The position numbers and the translations under genes were made by a program. A DNA stretch of 64,000 nt from Eudromia elegans (lineage: Eukaryota; Chordata; Aves; Tinamiformes; Tinamidae): assembly GCA_003342815.1 (NCBI GenBank), contig PTEX01000004.1, positions 930,001-994,000 of the forward strand. Direction: 5' to 3'. Under the pieces are notes generated by a model. The model was not told the DNA's origin and did no database searches. It saw nothing but the letters and a program-made list of their open reading frames with translations. Of the stretch, positions 1 to 12,839 are shown piece by piece; position 1 is the first letter of the stretch, and each line of letters starts with the position of its first letter.

Positions 1-1349
1 GCTTGTTACAAGTACTCTTTCACATGGGTAGACCAGATTTCTCCTCAAAGCACCCCACCTTCATTATTCAGTCATCTAGAGAAGAACACGGCACTTGTAC
101 TCAACAAGAACAGGCCTATCAAATCACCCTACATTACCTGGTGTGCCTAGAGCTCCTAACAGCAAACACATCAGTCCTATTCTGTTTGAGATAATGCTTT
201 CATATTTAGTGTTTCTAAGCACTGGAAGTGAAATGCTACTTTCCTTTTCTCAAGTTTCTCTTCACGTAAAGATCTTTTCCAGATAGCAGCACATTACAAC
301 AGATTAAGCATTTGTTATTACATTAGTTTTAGAAAGGCTAGTGTGCTGTAGTTATAGCCCATCACACCGGTCATAACTGTCACCTTACTCCATGCTGTCT
401 GTCTTTTGATCATCTCTGCCCATCACCCCTCACCTATGTTTATAACAGCATCTCTCAGACAGAGACCAATATGTTTACTGGGAAAAGCAGGCTGCCAGAA
501 AGTTCCTATTTCTCAATAATAAAATTCATATTTCAGTGCAAAGACTTTTGGAGCAAACATGGCTGGCATTTGTCCACCTAGAAGGCACCATTCACTGTAT
601 TATATAAGGACCAAAGATAAAATTAGATTGAGAACAATGTGTAGCATCTTCAAGAGTACAATGACTCACATTCACACATGAGACTGTCAAGCTGGAACAC
701 AGTCACGAAGAGCGCAAAAACAAGGGTGCAGTTCAAAGTACGTCTCTATCTTCCTTTGTTAAATATGAAGATACAGATATAGACGCACTACTGCTCTTCG
801 GTATACTTATTAGGCAAGTCACAAATTTATGGACTATCATGCTCTTCCCCACATTTTGAAAATCCCCGAGCTGAAGGAATTAATGGGGAAAAAAAATTAC
901 AAAATTACAAAAAAAAAAAAAACCACCCACACTAAATACCATTAAGAGAAGTCTCAAGGAAACATACCCAGAAGGCAAAACCTTTTCCAATGAAAGTATG
1001 TCAGCTCCTACAAAGTATCTGATTTACCCTTATATACCAGTTTAGGGGGGACTGGAAAATGTGGAATTATGTCCAATTCTGCCACTCAAAAAAGTGTACT
1101 GTTTTCATTTCAGTACACATGAAACAAGAATAGAGGTGAGTAGATCCAACTATCTGCAACCATCTGTTCTCCTCCCTCATTTCATCTTATCATGAGAGTA
1201 AGCAACACTGCTGAGCCTCATTTCAAGGCACTCGCTGTCCCTCTGAATACCAGCCATCCTTGCTCATCAACTGCAGAAGCTATAGGAAGGAAGGAAAGTC
1301 CTGTTTCACCTTATAGCTTAGAACTACTCAACCTGAGTTCACAACCACT
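1..1349. other. Unique non-coding DNA
   Basis: AT-rich unique sequence with no supportable gene. It holds only a 14-base A run near 909-922 and short chance open frames. No interspersed repeat is recognisable. Confidence 0.6.
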
Positions 1350-1615
1350 CATGTTTTATAACTTATCAGAAAATGGCCCTCAAAACAACTGTTGGGTCCT
1401 GACCAATGTCAGTGCCTACAGCAATTACTGTCAGGAATCACCTCCGGAATACTGTCAACACCTTTCAGTCAATGTGCTCAGAAGCTGTATCCTGACTACT
1501 GTCAAAGCATGTGGTCATATGCGAGTGCCCAAATGCTATCAGCACCTCACAGCAGGCCTAGTCAAAAACTGTTTCCTGACTGCTGTCAACTCCAGACAAG
1601 GAGGTTACCTGCTTT
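1350..1615. repeat. Diverged three-copy tandem repeat, about 84-93 bp unit
   Basis: Three imperfect copies of one unit are visible. The shared core TCCTGAC, followed by a variant of NNTGTCA, recurs at 1397, 1490 and 1574, giving spacings of 93 and 84 bases. The last two copies also align upstream, where an AATACTGTCAACACC-like stretch at 1448 matches AATGCTATCAGCACC at 1532, exactly 84 bases apart. The copies are well diverged, so this is an old local duplication or decayed minisatellite. An open frame of 150 codons (1192-1644, plus strand) runs through it. The repeated unit gives it a recurrent cysteine spacing, but I recognise no domain and treat the frame as fortuitous. Confidence 0.6.
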
Positions 1616-2646
1616 TATTTGTGATAACAGCAAGGGAGTCATAATGCAATTCTACTTACGCAACAGCTACATTTGTAGCCCCACCTCAAAACACAGGTAT
1701 AGGCATTCTGCATGTGCTTCACCACAGCAACTCTCATTTTGCTCCTCCGTTGGCTCAGGCTAGTGGGCATACCCTACAACACATGTGAGTTACAGCACGA
1801 ATGTTACTGATGAAAAGTCTCCAGCAGTTTTGCCCAAGTATACTACTAATAAAGCCACCTTATTTCCACACAGTGGATCTTATCGCCATGAGATTCTTCT
1901 CTCTACCCATATTCATCTGTGATCTTCCTCTGTTAAGATTTCCCTTTTCACTTCTGTACCTTCTTTAGCTACAGTTCCTATTAAGCAAGTTTTCTCACTT
2001 CCCAGATTTAAATAATTATCTCATTCCTACCTAGTGACCAATTACTCAAGTTGTACATATTTAGTTTGTTCCTATAAATCCACAGAACTTTTTATTCCCT
2101 TAAGGTATGTGAAAAGCAAAGTATGTCTTCAGTGAAAGGAAAAAGTGACAGATTGTGCCTCACTGTGTGATGTGCGCACATGCACACACACACTCTGTAT
2201 GTTCTGGCACATGGCAGAGCGTATTTACTGTATGAGGCCATATGCTTGAAGAAGAAGAACAGAGGAGAAAAGCCAGTTTCTGAATGTTGTATGTCTATTT
2301 CACATATTGGCAAATAAATTCCAAATATGTGGGAAACAGTTCCTAGGACCCACAACATAATTCATACAGGACAGGCAATTACATATTAAGTGTTCAGGAG
2401 TCAGAATTACAAAGAAAAAAAAAGTGTGGCTCACTTGCTTATCTGAATGAAGACATATCTCTGCTCTGTCTTTGCAGCTTTCTCAAAGCTCTGAACGTGA
2501 GCCTTGTGCTACATGGACTCAGCAGACTATGTATTAAGACTAGCTCAGCAATCTCGGCACCATACTACCTTACCTAGTATAAACAGGCCCACAGGCAACC
2601 TGGTGTTATACTTACACTGACTGCCTGCCACTGCTAACATCAACTC

Positions 2647-2687
<41 letters not shown>

Positions 2688-5600
2688 AAATCTATGAGTG
2701 AAAACATTAGAACTTGCTGTTTTCTGTTACCTTAAAAGCAGGCATAACAAGAATTGGCTGAGAGCTGGACACCAAAGTCACACAAATACTTACGAGATAA
2801 CCTCAACACTTACCAAGGAAGTTAAATAAGCTCTTGAATAAACTGTCAAGAATCACACTGCATCTTAAAATCTTGAAAGCAAGACTGGGTATCTTTTTGA
2901 TAGATACGTTCTACCGACACCAGCTACCAGATTCAGTAAGGTGAATACAAAAGGATGACTGGTTAAAATTCCACTATCTGTGCTATACGGATGAGACACA
3001 TTCTTCAAATTTAAAGCCAGAAGGTACTAAACTAGTTTTGAATTTTACAAGTAAAACCAGAAAAACTGTAAACCCATGGACAGCCACTCTAATTTTACCC
3101 ACATTTTCCTACTAAAAGCATTATGGTTATATGTCCCCAAGTGCTGCTTGAAGGAACTTAAAAGGAGGAAAATATCAAGTTGGTCATAAAGGAGAAGCAA
3201 CGAGGATGAATAAAACAAAATGCTATGAAATACTATGCAGCAAGTGAGCAAGCATGAACAAGGCTTTTCCTTAAAGCACCACTGCCAACCCAGATCTCAG
3301 GTTTCTCCCAAACTTCAGAAAAAAATATATTTTGAAAAAATTATTAGTAATATCTTAGCAACATAGGTGGAAAGGGTTCTTTCACTTTTAGAAGGCATTA
3401 TGCCTGTGATCATAGGAGATCAAGATTTTCAGAAACAGTAACCTGCATAAATGCTTTTGTGTCCTCTGTTGATTGTTATTTTGTTGGGGTTTTTTATTCC
3501 TTTCTTTTACTACAGTGTAGAAATAACAGTGCTACATAATATTTCTTCTTTTCCACTAGTGGAAGAGAACAATTCTTCAACAATAGTTAAAGGTAATCAC
3601 TACAATTAGTGCATTTGTGTCTATTTCTCAAGTTCTGCCTTTTGAAAGGCATCATTAAAATAGGAATTGGAAGAGAGACCATCCCGGGCAAATTATCCAG
3701 ACAGGAACTGGATCTTTTTAACTACTTAGGTGTATAGGAAATTACAGCTTTTTTTTTAACTCAAGCAGCACCCTCTCTAGAACTTCATAAGTGAATTACA
3801 CAATGGACTCAGACATGAACAGCTGCTTGATTTTGTAGTTTTTCTAGTCAGTTAAAAGTTGTGTACAAATTACAGATCAAATTACTAGAGTGCAATTAAA
3901 TTCACTTTAGTCTGTTAAATATATACAATAAAGGCTTCCACTGAGCATCAACCCATGATTTCCTCACCCAAAATGAGTCCTAAATCCTTAATAGGAGAAT
4001 TTATAAACAAACATCTTCAACAGAAGCCCATTAGAAGTTGTGCTTTCCTGCTCCCAAATCATTGGTATACTGTGATTTATCAGGGATCAGTTATAAAATT
4101 GACAGTTATTTCCTTATACTTCAACTAATCACCGCCTACAAAATAGTTCTGTGGTCTTAAGACCTCCTTTCTCATCCTAGATTGTCCAGCGATTCTTTGT
4201 GAACCAAAGAAGCGTCTCTTCCACCTGTAGTACCCATGTCTCTTATTTTCATATTGGAATAAAAGGCAGGTTTTTACCTCAGGACTCTGAGGATTAACTC
4301 TCAGATGACGTGAAATGATTTGATCCTCTGGAAGAAGCTATGACTGATCAGCAGATGCTTCTATTACAGTGATAACTTCTTACATTTTCAAATCTAATTT
4401 TCTAGTTAAAAGAGAAAGAGAAAACTCACCATGCACCAGGTTTCTGTACCAGACCTTACGTTGTGACTCAATTTTAACCTTCAAAGTCCTTTAACTTTAT
4501 TGTGCCAGGAAAGAAGATTGAGAGCAGGAGCTCATAAAGAATGTGCAACTCACACAGAACCTCTTCTCTTCCTTCTTAATAACTACCTCAGACCTGCAGC
4601 ACTGACCCCCATTAACCATCATTATGGCACTTTGCCCCACTGGTTAGAAGATCCTTTCTTTTCCTCACTGTGCTGAACAACTACATTCTCCAGCCAGCCC
4701 GCACAGAGGCAGGACTCGATGCATAATGAGAAAAACACAGCAACAATGACAGGGCAGAAAGGCCTTTGACAGAAGAAGATTGATGGTGGCAAATGGAGAA
4801 GTGTCACAAAGCCAGTCTCATGCTTGGCAAACTCCAAAGCCACATTTTTCATCTGTGGCACTTTCTCCCTGGTGCAAGCTCCTTGTCAGAGGGACTAGCT
4901 CAAGCATTCAGCAGGCGAGGAGACAGGGAGGTGAAGAAGTGAAGACATCATTCTTCATTATTCACTTCAGAAAGGGGAAAAGGAAAATAAGAAAGAGTCG
5001 ACCACAGTACAGTCTTGATTAATTACCAGACCTGGCAGTGACAGCGAATGCGAGCACAGGGTGAATTTCATAGCTGTATGTGCACAAAGCAAGCACAACT
5101 TCTGTGAGAAGCATCAGCTCAGCGAAGCAGGCAGTGACACCAGGATCCCCAAGGTCTGTAGAATAAAACCAGAGACCTGCAGAGCTGCGCGGTCCTGCTC
5201 CCCAGAACCCCCTGCACTGCTACGTGTGGCTTCAGACCTTTCTGAGGTGCTTGCTCTAACTGCAGCATTACAGTAAACAATATGAGTGTCAGGTGGAGTT
5301 GCCAATACTCAGTTGCATGTAAAGACTGCGAGGACAATTCTGTTGTGTCAAAGTGAAACAGTTGCAGAGAGGATTTAGATATTTCCAAGTGTAAAGTCAC
5401 TTTTACCTGATGTTTTTATTCCAGCTGATAACACCACCATCAGTTGAAGACGACTTTGGAAAATCTACTGCATATTCTGAAGTTGGCAACGATTGATGTC
5501 TTAGATATTATTGAAAATAGTTCAGAGGGCAATCATGCTGAGAAAGTAACAGAAAGCTCACCTAGCCTGCAAGAGAAGAGGGGAACACACACACACGCCC

Positions 5601-8502
5601 TTCCCTCCCTTCCTAGTTGCCAGCCTTGTAAACCAAGTGTCAATCATCAGCCTGTGATCTGAACTTCATACCTCACTGGCTGACGTATCATGTCTAAGAA
5701 GGTAACTCTGGACCTTTTAAACTTTTTTATACATATAAATAATACTTTTCTCAAAGTTGTGTTGGCTTTGACCAGAGTGACAAATATTTTAAATACATCT
5801 TAGACTGTAAATTCGGTCAATTTAATTCTGAAGTCAAAGGGTTAAAATTGTTCTCATTATTATTTCAGCAAGGAGACTTGAGATTATGTTCCAACAGTTT
5901 TCAATCATAGGGGCACTAGTGGAAACCACTCATCCCATGTTCATTAGTACTAAAATTACTTTCAAAAACGGTTGAGTGGGGATTATATCAACTTATGACA
6001 ATCAATATTAATTGCCAGGTCACTTTGCTAATACATGCATAGTCCAAACTGCCAGAGGCCTAGGGCAAATGGAAAGCCCCCACGCATGAAACTCTCCAGT
6101 AACCAGAAGCAGGACCTCGTCTGTTAGCCAAGTATTTTCACAGTCCCTAGGACAAGGAAAGGTTTCTGCAGAAAAAATATTCTCAAAACACTCACACTAT
6201 CCTCAAAAAAAGCAAAACCAACATACATACACATTTCTGAGTAAAGGTGAACTTGCTGTAGAAGTTTCATAAATCATTGCTTTCAGCACCATTTTCGTAC
6301 AGAACAACCATACCTGTTTAAACAGAATTTCACACAAAGCTAAAATCAGAATATGTGTAAAATCCTGAAAGGAAAAAATGCAAAATTTGTTTTTCTTCTT
6401 TTAATAGTTTCAACTTTAATAGGTTCTAACCCACAACTTAAGGAAGAGAAAGTAAATGTTCCTACTGCAGGCCCCAAGACACTTTATTTGTTGAGCTCAG
6501 GCAACGAAAGCTAGTTGGAAAGATCATCCTACTACATATCTATTCTTGTACGCTGAGTCCAAGCACCCCTCCATACAGCTGTGCTGAAGTGCTCTGTATC
6601 TCTGAAGATCTGGCTCACCCAAATCAACTCCATTCTGAAGCACTCATATCTGCTTTCAAGCAAAGAAAAAGAAAGTTACCTTTAAGTGCTGAATAGCTTT
6701 CCCCTTCACCTCTCCCTGTAGATATCCATATTCTGTCCTTTCCAGATAAGGTGCCAAGTTATTGATATCGACAGGTCTCTCTGACCTGCCAATGAAGCCT
6801 GACAACATTTTCCCTTAATCACATGAAGCCATCAGTCATTATGAGTGACATCTTGACTCAAAGCTTGAACATACTACACCCACAGGAATCCTAGTACTGT
6901 CTAGGCTACACAGTGACAGCTTCTGACCGTGCCCAGCACTGTGATCCCTCTCTCGGGCATCCTAAACCCATTTCAGAGCCCTAAAAACCAGCACGAATAA
7001 CATGTATACCATAGCTTGTTGAGGCAGACACCTTATATTTTGTCATGTGCAAATTCAAAACCCGATATGTCTGTTTCTTTATGTTTGAACTAATGGAAAA
7101 TCTCTACCAATGGAGAGGAGTTACAACACAGTAGAGAAACTTCCACTCCATCTGGTGAAGGATGCTGTACACAGATGCATAGTTCATCATACACAGGAAA
7201 ACCTTCCTGCATCTTGACCCAAAAATCAAATCAAATGTTTCAGATGTTGCAATACACCTGGGGTTCTTACGCATCATTCTTTCATATTTGTAACTCAATA
7301 CAGTTTACTCATGAAACTGAAAAGTAAAATATATATGTCTAAGAAATCAAAATAGCAGAAGGCTTCAATCACCCAAACATGAGCCAGAAATACTAGAAAA
7401 GGAACAAGAATGTCTTTTCACATTGGAAATCCAAGGTAATCACTTGATCCAAGTGTTCAACTGACAAAAGAAGGTAGCATATATCAATGTATCTGCAAGA
7501 ACGCTAAGGGATTTTACTACTGTATCCTTCAGTCCTGGTATTGTGACCATAGGATGGTACCTCATGGTTCTTCCATGCAGAGCAGCAGTAATTTTCTCAA
7601 TGTTCTTTGTAGCAGGTGTCAAACTACAGGAAACAAAGTCATAAAAGAAATGCATCCCCTAGAGTTAATACCTGCAAAAATCAACCTTAAAGCTTAGGCC
7701 ATTTGGCTTTTGTTCAGATGTTTATTCTCACCCTTCTTAGGCTCATGAAGAGTACAAATCAGATGCTTAGTGTTTTCAACAGCTATTATTCAACACTAAA
7801 AATCAGTATTGCCAAACGCCATGAGTTGTCCTTTGTTAATGTCCTTATATCAGTGGTGTCCCTGATTTAAAGTACTTTTAATGACTTCCAGCATTTAATC
7901 TCTCTATTTCATTTACCTAAACAGAAAGAAACAAAGATCTGTAGGCACGCTGTATGAGATGTGCATGGGCTTATGAAACCAGCAAACAGAGCACAAACAC
8001 TGGGGCAGTGGCTGCAGATTGCAATCAAACTCTACACTGGTCTTGGCTCTTCATTAAAGAGAGACAAAGATCAGTCCAGCAGAGAAGTGGCAGTAGCAGC
8101 AAGGAAATGTATAGCTGCCTTGCAGACGTCAGCAAAGAGAAAAGAGCAACTTGTATTTTATTGTTTTTATATCAGAAGTTGTCCGACATGTTGCAAAGAT
8201 GAAGACAGCAAGAAGGCTCAGGCTTTTCTTCACTGATGCTTGTGCAAAAAACCAACTCTCCAGTCCTAAAGCAGTTTCTCACAGCATAAAGATATTACTA
8301 CAGGATAGCAGGGCATCGAGCTACAGCACTAGGTGTTTCAGAACAGTTTCGGTGTCAGGATTCCCTAAGGCCTCTTGTGATGAGCTAAATGCCAAGACAG
8401 TGTAACACAAGCACCCAGAAGCAGATGGAGTGTCCCACTGCACAAACACAAAGATCAAGTCCCAGATGATACTCTAATGATCCAATATATACTTTCCACA
8501 TA
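1616..8502. other. Long unique non-coding stretch
   Basis: Apart from the TA microsatellite at 2651-2680, I see no gene and no recognisable interspersed repeat. Open frames are short and overlap on both strands. Composition is uniformly AT-rich with few CpGs. Confidence 0.55.
2651..2680. repeat. (TA)15 microsatellite
   Basis: Fifteen uninterrupted TA units, flanked by a T run on the left and an A-rich run on the right. It is a likely polymorphic simple repeat and can extrude as a hairpin. Confidence 0.95.
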
Positions 8503-8540
8503 TGTATAGATATATACACACACACACACACATATATTTA
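8503..8540. repeat. Compound TA/CA microsatellite
   Basis: Alternating purine-pyrimidine tract: TATA-type units lead into about nine CA units and then return to TA. A simple repeat with no gene context. Confidence 0.9.
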
Positions 8541-10014
8541 TACTTTCTATGTGGGGGCGTACATAATCCTTACTTCACAACACCCAGCAATTAATCTTAA
8601 CCTTGTCAAGTATAGTCTTACATCCATAAATTTGGATAGTCACAACCTGTATGTTATCTACAGAAATAAGTTTGAGTTCCTACACTGGTAGCCACAGCCC
8701 ACTGAAACAGTATTGTCCTCTAAATGACGACGAACTCAATCCATTAAAAAATAAATAAATAAAACACAAATAACTATGCACTTTGCTCTCACAGTACCGT
8801 AACAGCTTATCTAATATTTCTGTATCTAATATGTCCAAGAAAATGCTTCAGCAGTTGGATACTGCTTGATTCTAGATTCCATTACTTTAAGATACCAGTT
8901 TTGCACTTCCATGGGGGTCTGCCTTCTGTCTTAATAAGGAGCACAGGTCCTGCTCTATGAAGCAACTCAGGGGGACAGATGACAACTCATCGCTCTTCCC
9001 TACAGCTTGGCCTACACATCACCTTATATTAGCTCAACAGTTTCGTTACAGTCTTACTGTGGCTGTCTCCTAGAGACACATCTTTTGTCTTCCACCTTTT
9101 CTTCAGACCCTATTCAGACAACATAATTTTCCTTGCCCTGTGAAAAAAGGCAGGGAGGTCTTCATAGCTCCTTGCTTCTAAGAGCCTGGTGCTACACTTC
9201 CCAGAACACACCAATGGACTTGTTCTAACTTACCAGCATCTGCAACTCAGCTGATACCTCTGTTCAGTCACTGATTCTGTCATCCTCATTTCTTCCCAAT
9301 ACACATAACACAGACCTTCCTCTGCCTCAAGAGAATAAGGAGTGGTAGAGAGGAAGAGGAGGAAGGCAGTCTATGTTGTCTCCTTTGTATTAGCATGAAG
9401 GTATGCAGAGGATAGCGCTAGAACTATTTCCAATAATCATGGCAAAGAGAGTAAAGTTTACGCCTCAAGACACAGCATCTTTGGAATGTTATTTTCACTA
9501 TACAACCAAGTTCTCTTTTATAGTCCCTTTTCCTTGATTTCGCTTTGCAGTCTGTAGAACAAAGGAATGTTTTTTCCCTGCTCTCGCTCTCTAAAGCTCT
9601 AAAGGAAGAAAGAACACAAAACTAAGCAAACACATTAAAAAAAAATGTATAAAAATATCTGGCTATATCTAGTTCAGGCAAGCATCTAACAAATAAGTCA
9701 AATGGTAGACATATGGAGGAACAGATCTATTCTGTTGGTCATCTTCTGTAGTAAAATTTTAGTGACATTTCTCAGCCAGTTCCTTTGCAGGCTTTGACAG
9801 CAAGAACTTGAAATACCAGTTTCATGCATCTCCAAAAAAACCCCATCACTCGAAATAATGCATCAAAGCCTTTATGATACAGTATAATCTAGAGTATTGG
9901 GTAAATCTGCTGCTGCAAAGAGAAGTTCTTATATGGCAAGTTACAGTAAGCAAGTGCAATCAAGCCAGGTATACTACTCAACAGACACTACGGTACCTAC
10001 ACTATAGCAAAACA
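8541..10014. other. Unique non-coding DNA
   Basis: No gene or repeat identified. Mixed composition with a purine-rich patch near 9340-9365. Confidence 0.5.
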
Positions 10015-10122
10015 GTACTACTCAATTTCTCCATCTGTAAAATGGGTCTGTACTGTCTCTCCTCCATAAAGCATAAGAATCTACAGAAGTTTGCCAGCTA
10101 AGTGCTAATTATTGTTAAAAAT
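10015..10122 (+). repeat. MIR/CORE-SINE-like fragment
   Basis: The stretch at 10021-10050 reads CTCAATTTCTCCATCTGTAA followed by AATGGG, which is close to the hallmark 'cctcagtttcctcatctgtaaaatgggg' segment of the MIR family. It is followed by a tail with GCTAAGTGCTAATTATTGTTA, resembling the LINE-derived 3' end of MIR. MIR is an ancient tRNA-derived, non-autonomous SINE, long inactive. The orientation is plus. The call is from remembered family features, and the copy is diverged. Confidence 0.65.
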
Positions 10123-12029
10123 ATGATCCTGTCCTACCTATTTCAGCTGCACTAGCAGTAGCTTAGAAATGGAACAGCCCAACCTCAATAATGATGATCA
10201 TCCCAACAGCAAGAGGATGTTTAGCCCTGTGTAAATCAGACCTGGCAATCTGATGAGCTGCAAAAAAGGCAGGATGTCGTCTCAGGAGGAATAGACAAAT
10301 GCTGACAGGTCACCAAGACTTCCTCTGCACATACATTAAGAAGCTTTTCTGCAAACAAACTCCCTTGAGAGGAAAGACCGTAGAGGAGGTTGGAAAAGCA
10401 AAGCATTTTGTAAACCCCCACCTCTTTTTTTGGTACTTGTGCTGTGCCTCCATTTACCTCCCCAGTTCTTTTCTTTCTAAGAAACTAAACAATTACAAGG
10501 CTGCAGTCCCAAACACCAAAGATCTCGCATCTTCTTTGGTCTAATTATACCAGCTGGCCTGACAAAATGGTTTCATCAATGGAATTGCATTGCAAGAGCT
10601 CTAGCTAATCAATTCTTTGACACTTAATTAAGAACTCTGCTGGTCTGTGACAATTCAGAAAAGAGAGAGGAGCTGTTGGGCAATGAAATGTCTGGATACG
10701 CAACACGGAACATAGTTTCTTACAACTCCCAGCACAAATGGATCCCCACTTCCCTCAGTGTCCTCAGCCATCTTCCAGTTTTAATATTACCTCACACATG
10801 ATCGGCCTCTAATCACAGTCCCCCACTAGTAATGCCTTCAAAATTCTTCCAGGGCCTTAGATCAACCTTCGGAAAGATGTTTCCAAAACTAGCTGCAGCA
10901 GATGTAACACATACACACAAGACATACCACTTCAAGAGGAAAGTGCAACAGGTCTCGCACACTACCCAGACTGAAGTTCAGTCAGCATTTGGAGGAGACC
11001 TCCACAGAAAACTCAAAGCACTACAGTGCCAAGGATGCCAGAGAGGGTACGCACCCCGAGCCAGTGCCAGTCCTCTCAGCAAGCACAGTGTGTGCAGATC
11101 CATGCATGCTGAAGTCCTGAATTTGAAAAATACTGCTACCAACCTGGACACTATCTAAGGATTGTCCAGCAGTACAAAATGTGATCTAGGTCTGCTGCAA
11201 TCAAAGTAACTGCTGTTTTTGAGCTACCAGTGCAAATAGTTCAGAGCTTATGCTGTTTTTTATGCTTATATACTGGCCTTCATCTAGCTGGGGGAAAACT
11301 GACGAGACTCATTCGGGCTTTAAATTGGAAGAGAACAAATGGATAGTATTTGTTCTAGAGTAACTTGCCATTCCCTATAAAGTTAACTCACCAATATTTT
11401 CTGAACGACTGTACACTGACTGTACACAGTCCCTGTAAGATTAGATCTCTGGATCATTGCAGTGCTTGATTTCAGAGCAATGCGTTTTGCTCTAGCCCTA
11501 CCACAGAATGTAAAACTCAGAATTAAGTGTCAATGCAAAGGATGCTCCTCCACTGGTTGGGAGGCAGGTGGAAACCACACAGCACTCGATTATGACAGGT
11601 CTTTTTGAGCCTTAATGCTTGGGTTCATATCACCAACAGTAAGGTGTCCTACGCTATATTCTTAGGAGTGAATTTTGTAGACTACTGCGAACAGTAACTT
11701 TGGAGAAGAATCTGCATACAGCCAGTTGGCAAGCAGAAAAGCCTACTGCAGAGCAAATGGAGCACAATACCAGAGTAAAAAAAAATTAAACATTAAAAAA
11801 GGACTTAATTACAAACAGAATAAGAAAGATGGAGAAACTTTCATAAAGCTCTGTATTGACTCCAAACTTTCAGTGTTGACCACCAGCAAGTTATAATTTT
11901 GCTTTAAAAAGTGTGCAAATCTTTCACATTTGTACTTCTTGGTAGCGAGTAAAAAAAAATATGGAGAGAGAGGTCCATTTGCTTCTTCTCAGAGAATATG
12001 ATTTCAAATTTCAATTAAAATGAAATGAG
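10123..12029. other. Unique non-coding DNA
   Basis: An open frame of 108 codons (10832-11158, plus) lies here, but it has no recognisable domain and no splice or promoter context. I see nothing else. Confidence 0.5.
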
Positions 12030-12200
12030 CAGCACGATTATCGCTATAGAGCAGCCGCCCGGGAGCGGCAATAGGCCGCTTTCACTGCCATGGCAACCCA
12101 TCTTCATTGTCACGGCTACCTTGGCACTACATGTAATTGTCAATGTGTGAGCCTGACTGATAATACACAATCAATACCCCATAAGCAGCAAACATCATTT
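12030..12200. promoter_or_regulatory. Candidate conserved enhancer block with RFX-like motif
   Basis: The block stands out from its AT-rich surroundings by its CpG content and density of factor-like motifs. There is a small GC palindrome (GCCGC-CCGGGA-GCGGC near 12053-12068). An RFX X-box-like CTGCCATGGCAAC lies at 12085-12097, beside TGTCACGGCTACC. Homeobox-type TAATTG and AATCAATA sites follow downstream. No open frame is supported. This texture is typical of vertebrate conserved non-coding elements, but conservation itself cannot be seen from one sequence. Confidence 0.3.
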
Positions 12201-12207
12201 TCAGTCT

Positions 12208-12317
12208 GGGGGAGGGAAAGAAAAAAGAAAAAGCTTGCAAAAAGGAGAAGGAAAAAATAATCAGAGAGAAAGGAGGAAAGTGAAAGAAATAGGAAGAAAG
12301 TGGGAGAGAAGGAAGAC
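12208..12317 (+). repeat. Polypurine tract
   Basis: About 110 bases, almost all A or G on the plus strand, broken by a few pyrimidines including a GCTTGC interruption. Such tracts are low-complexity and can form triplex DNA. The pyrimidine complement gives a spurious F/S/P-rich open frame on the minus strand. Confidence 0.8.
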
Positions 12318-12700
12318 CCAACTCTGAAATACCCTCAACTAGTAGTTACGCTGTTTTTTTCCTGTAAAGCCAATTGAAAAATCCCACCAGCTCATACGAG
12401 CACTTACTACGTAAGAGGGCGCTCTTACGAAGATATCAAACAGTTCACACTAACATGATTAAGAAATCCCAAAACAACACATCAAACAACAAAATGCTCT
12501 TGCATACAATCAACAATAATTCAGATAAGAACAAGTTCTCAAAGTGAACCATAATATGAGAGTAGTGGCAAGTGAAGAAGGATAAACCAAGGAATTAAAT
12601 CAAGGTGTGCTTTGGTCACTTCATGTTCAGGACACAGTGTTTACCTAAAGCTTGGCCAGCATGCAACACTACTGCCACAATACAAATACTAGTGGCAGTA

Positions 12701-12792
12701 GAGAAGAAAAAAGGACAGTCAAAAGGAATATACAGAGAGAAGTGGAGGGAAAGGGATGAAAATAGAGAAGCAAGAAAAGAGTGGAGGAAAAA
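12701..12792 (+). repeat. Second purine-rich tract
   Basis: Strongly A/G-biased stretch on the same strand as the tract about 400 bases upstream, running into the TG/G simple repeat that follows. Low complexity, no gene. Confidence 0.65.
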
Positions 12793-12803
12793 GCTTGCAC
12801 TTT

Positions 12804-12827
12804 TGTGTGTGTGTGTCGGGGGGGGGG
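12804..12827. repeat. (TG)n followed by G10 run
   Basis: About six TG units and one C, followed by ten consecutive G residues. Simple repeat. The G homopolymer is a likely sequencing-error site and could take part in G-quadruplex-like structure. Confidence 0.85.
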
Positions 12828-12839
12828 TGTCCCTGTAAC

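Noticed and set aside
12127..12321. Serine/phenylalanine-rich minus-strand frame
   Set aside because: Artefact of the polypyrimidine complement of the purine tract.
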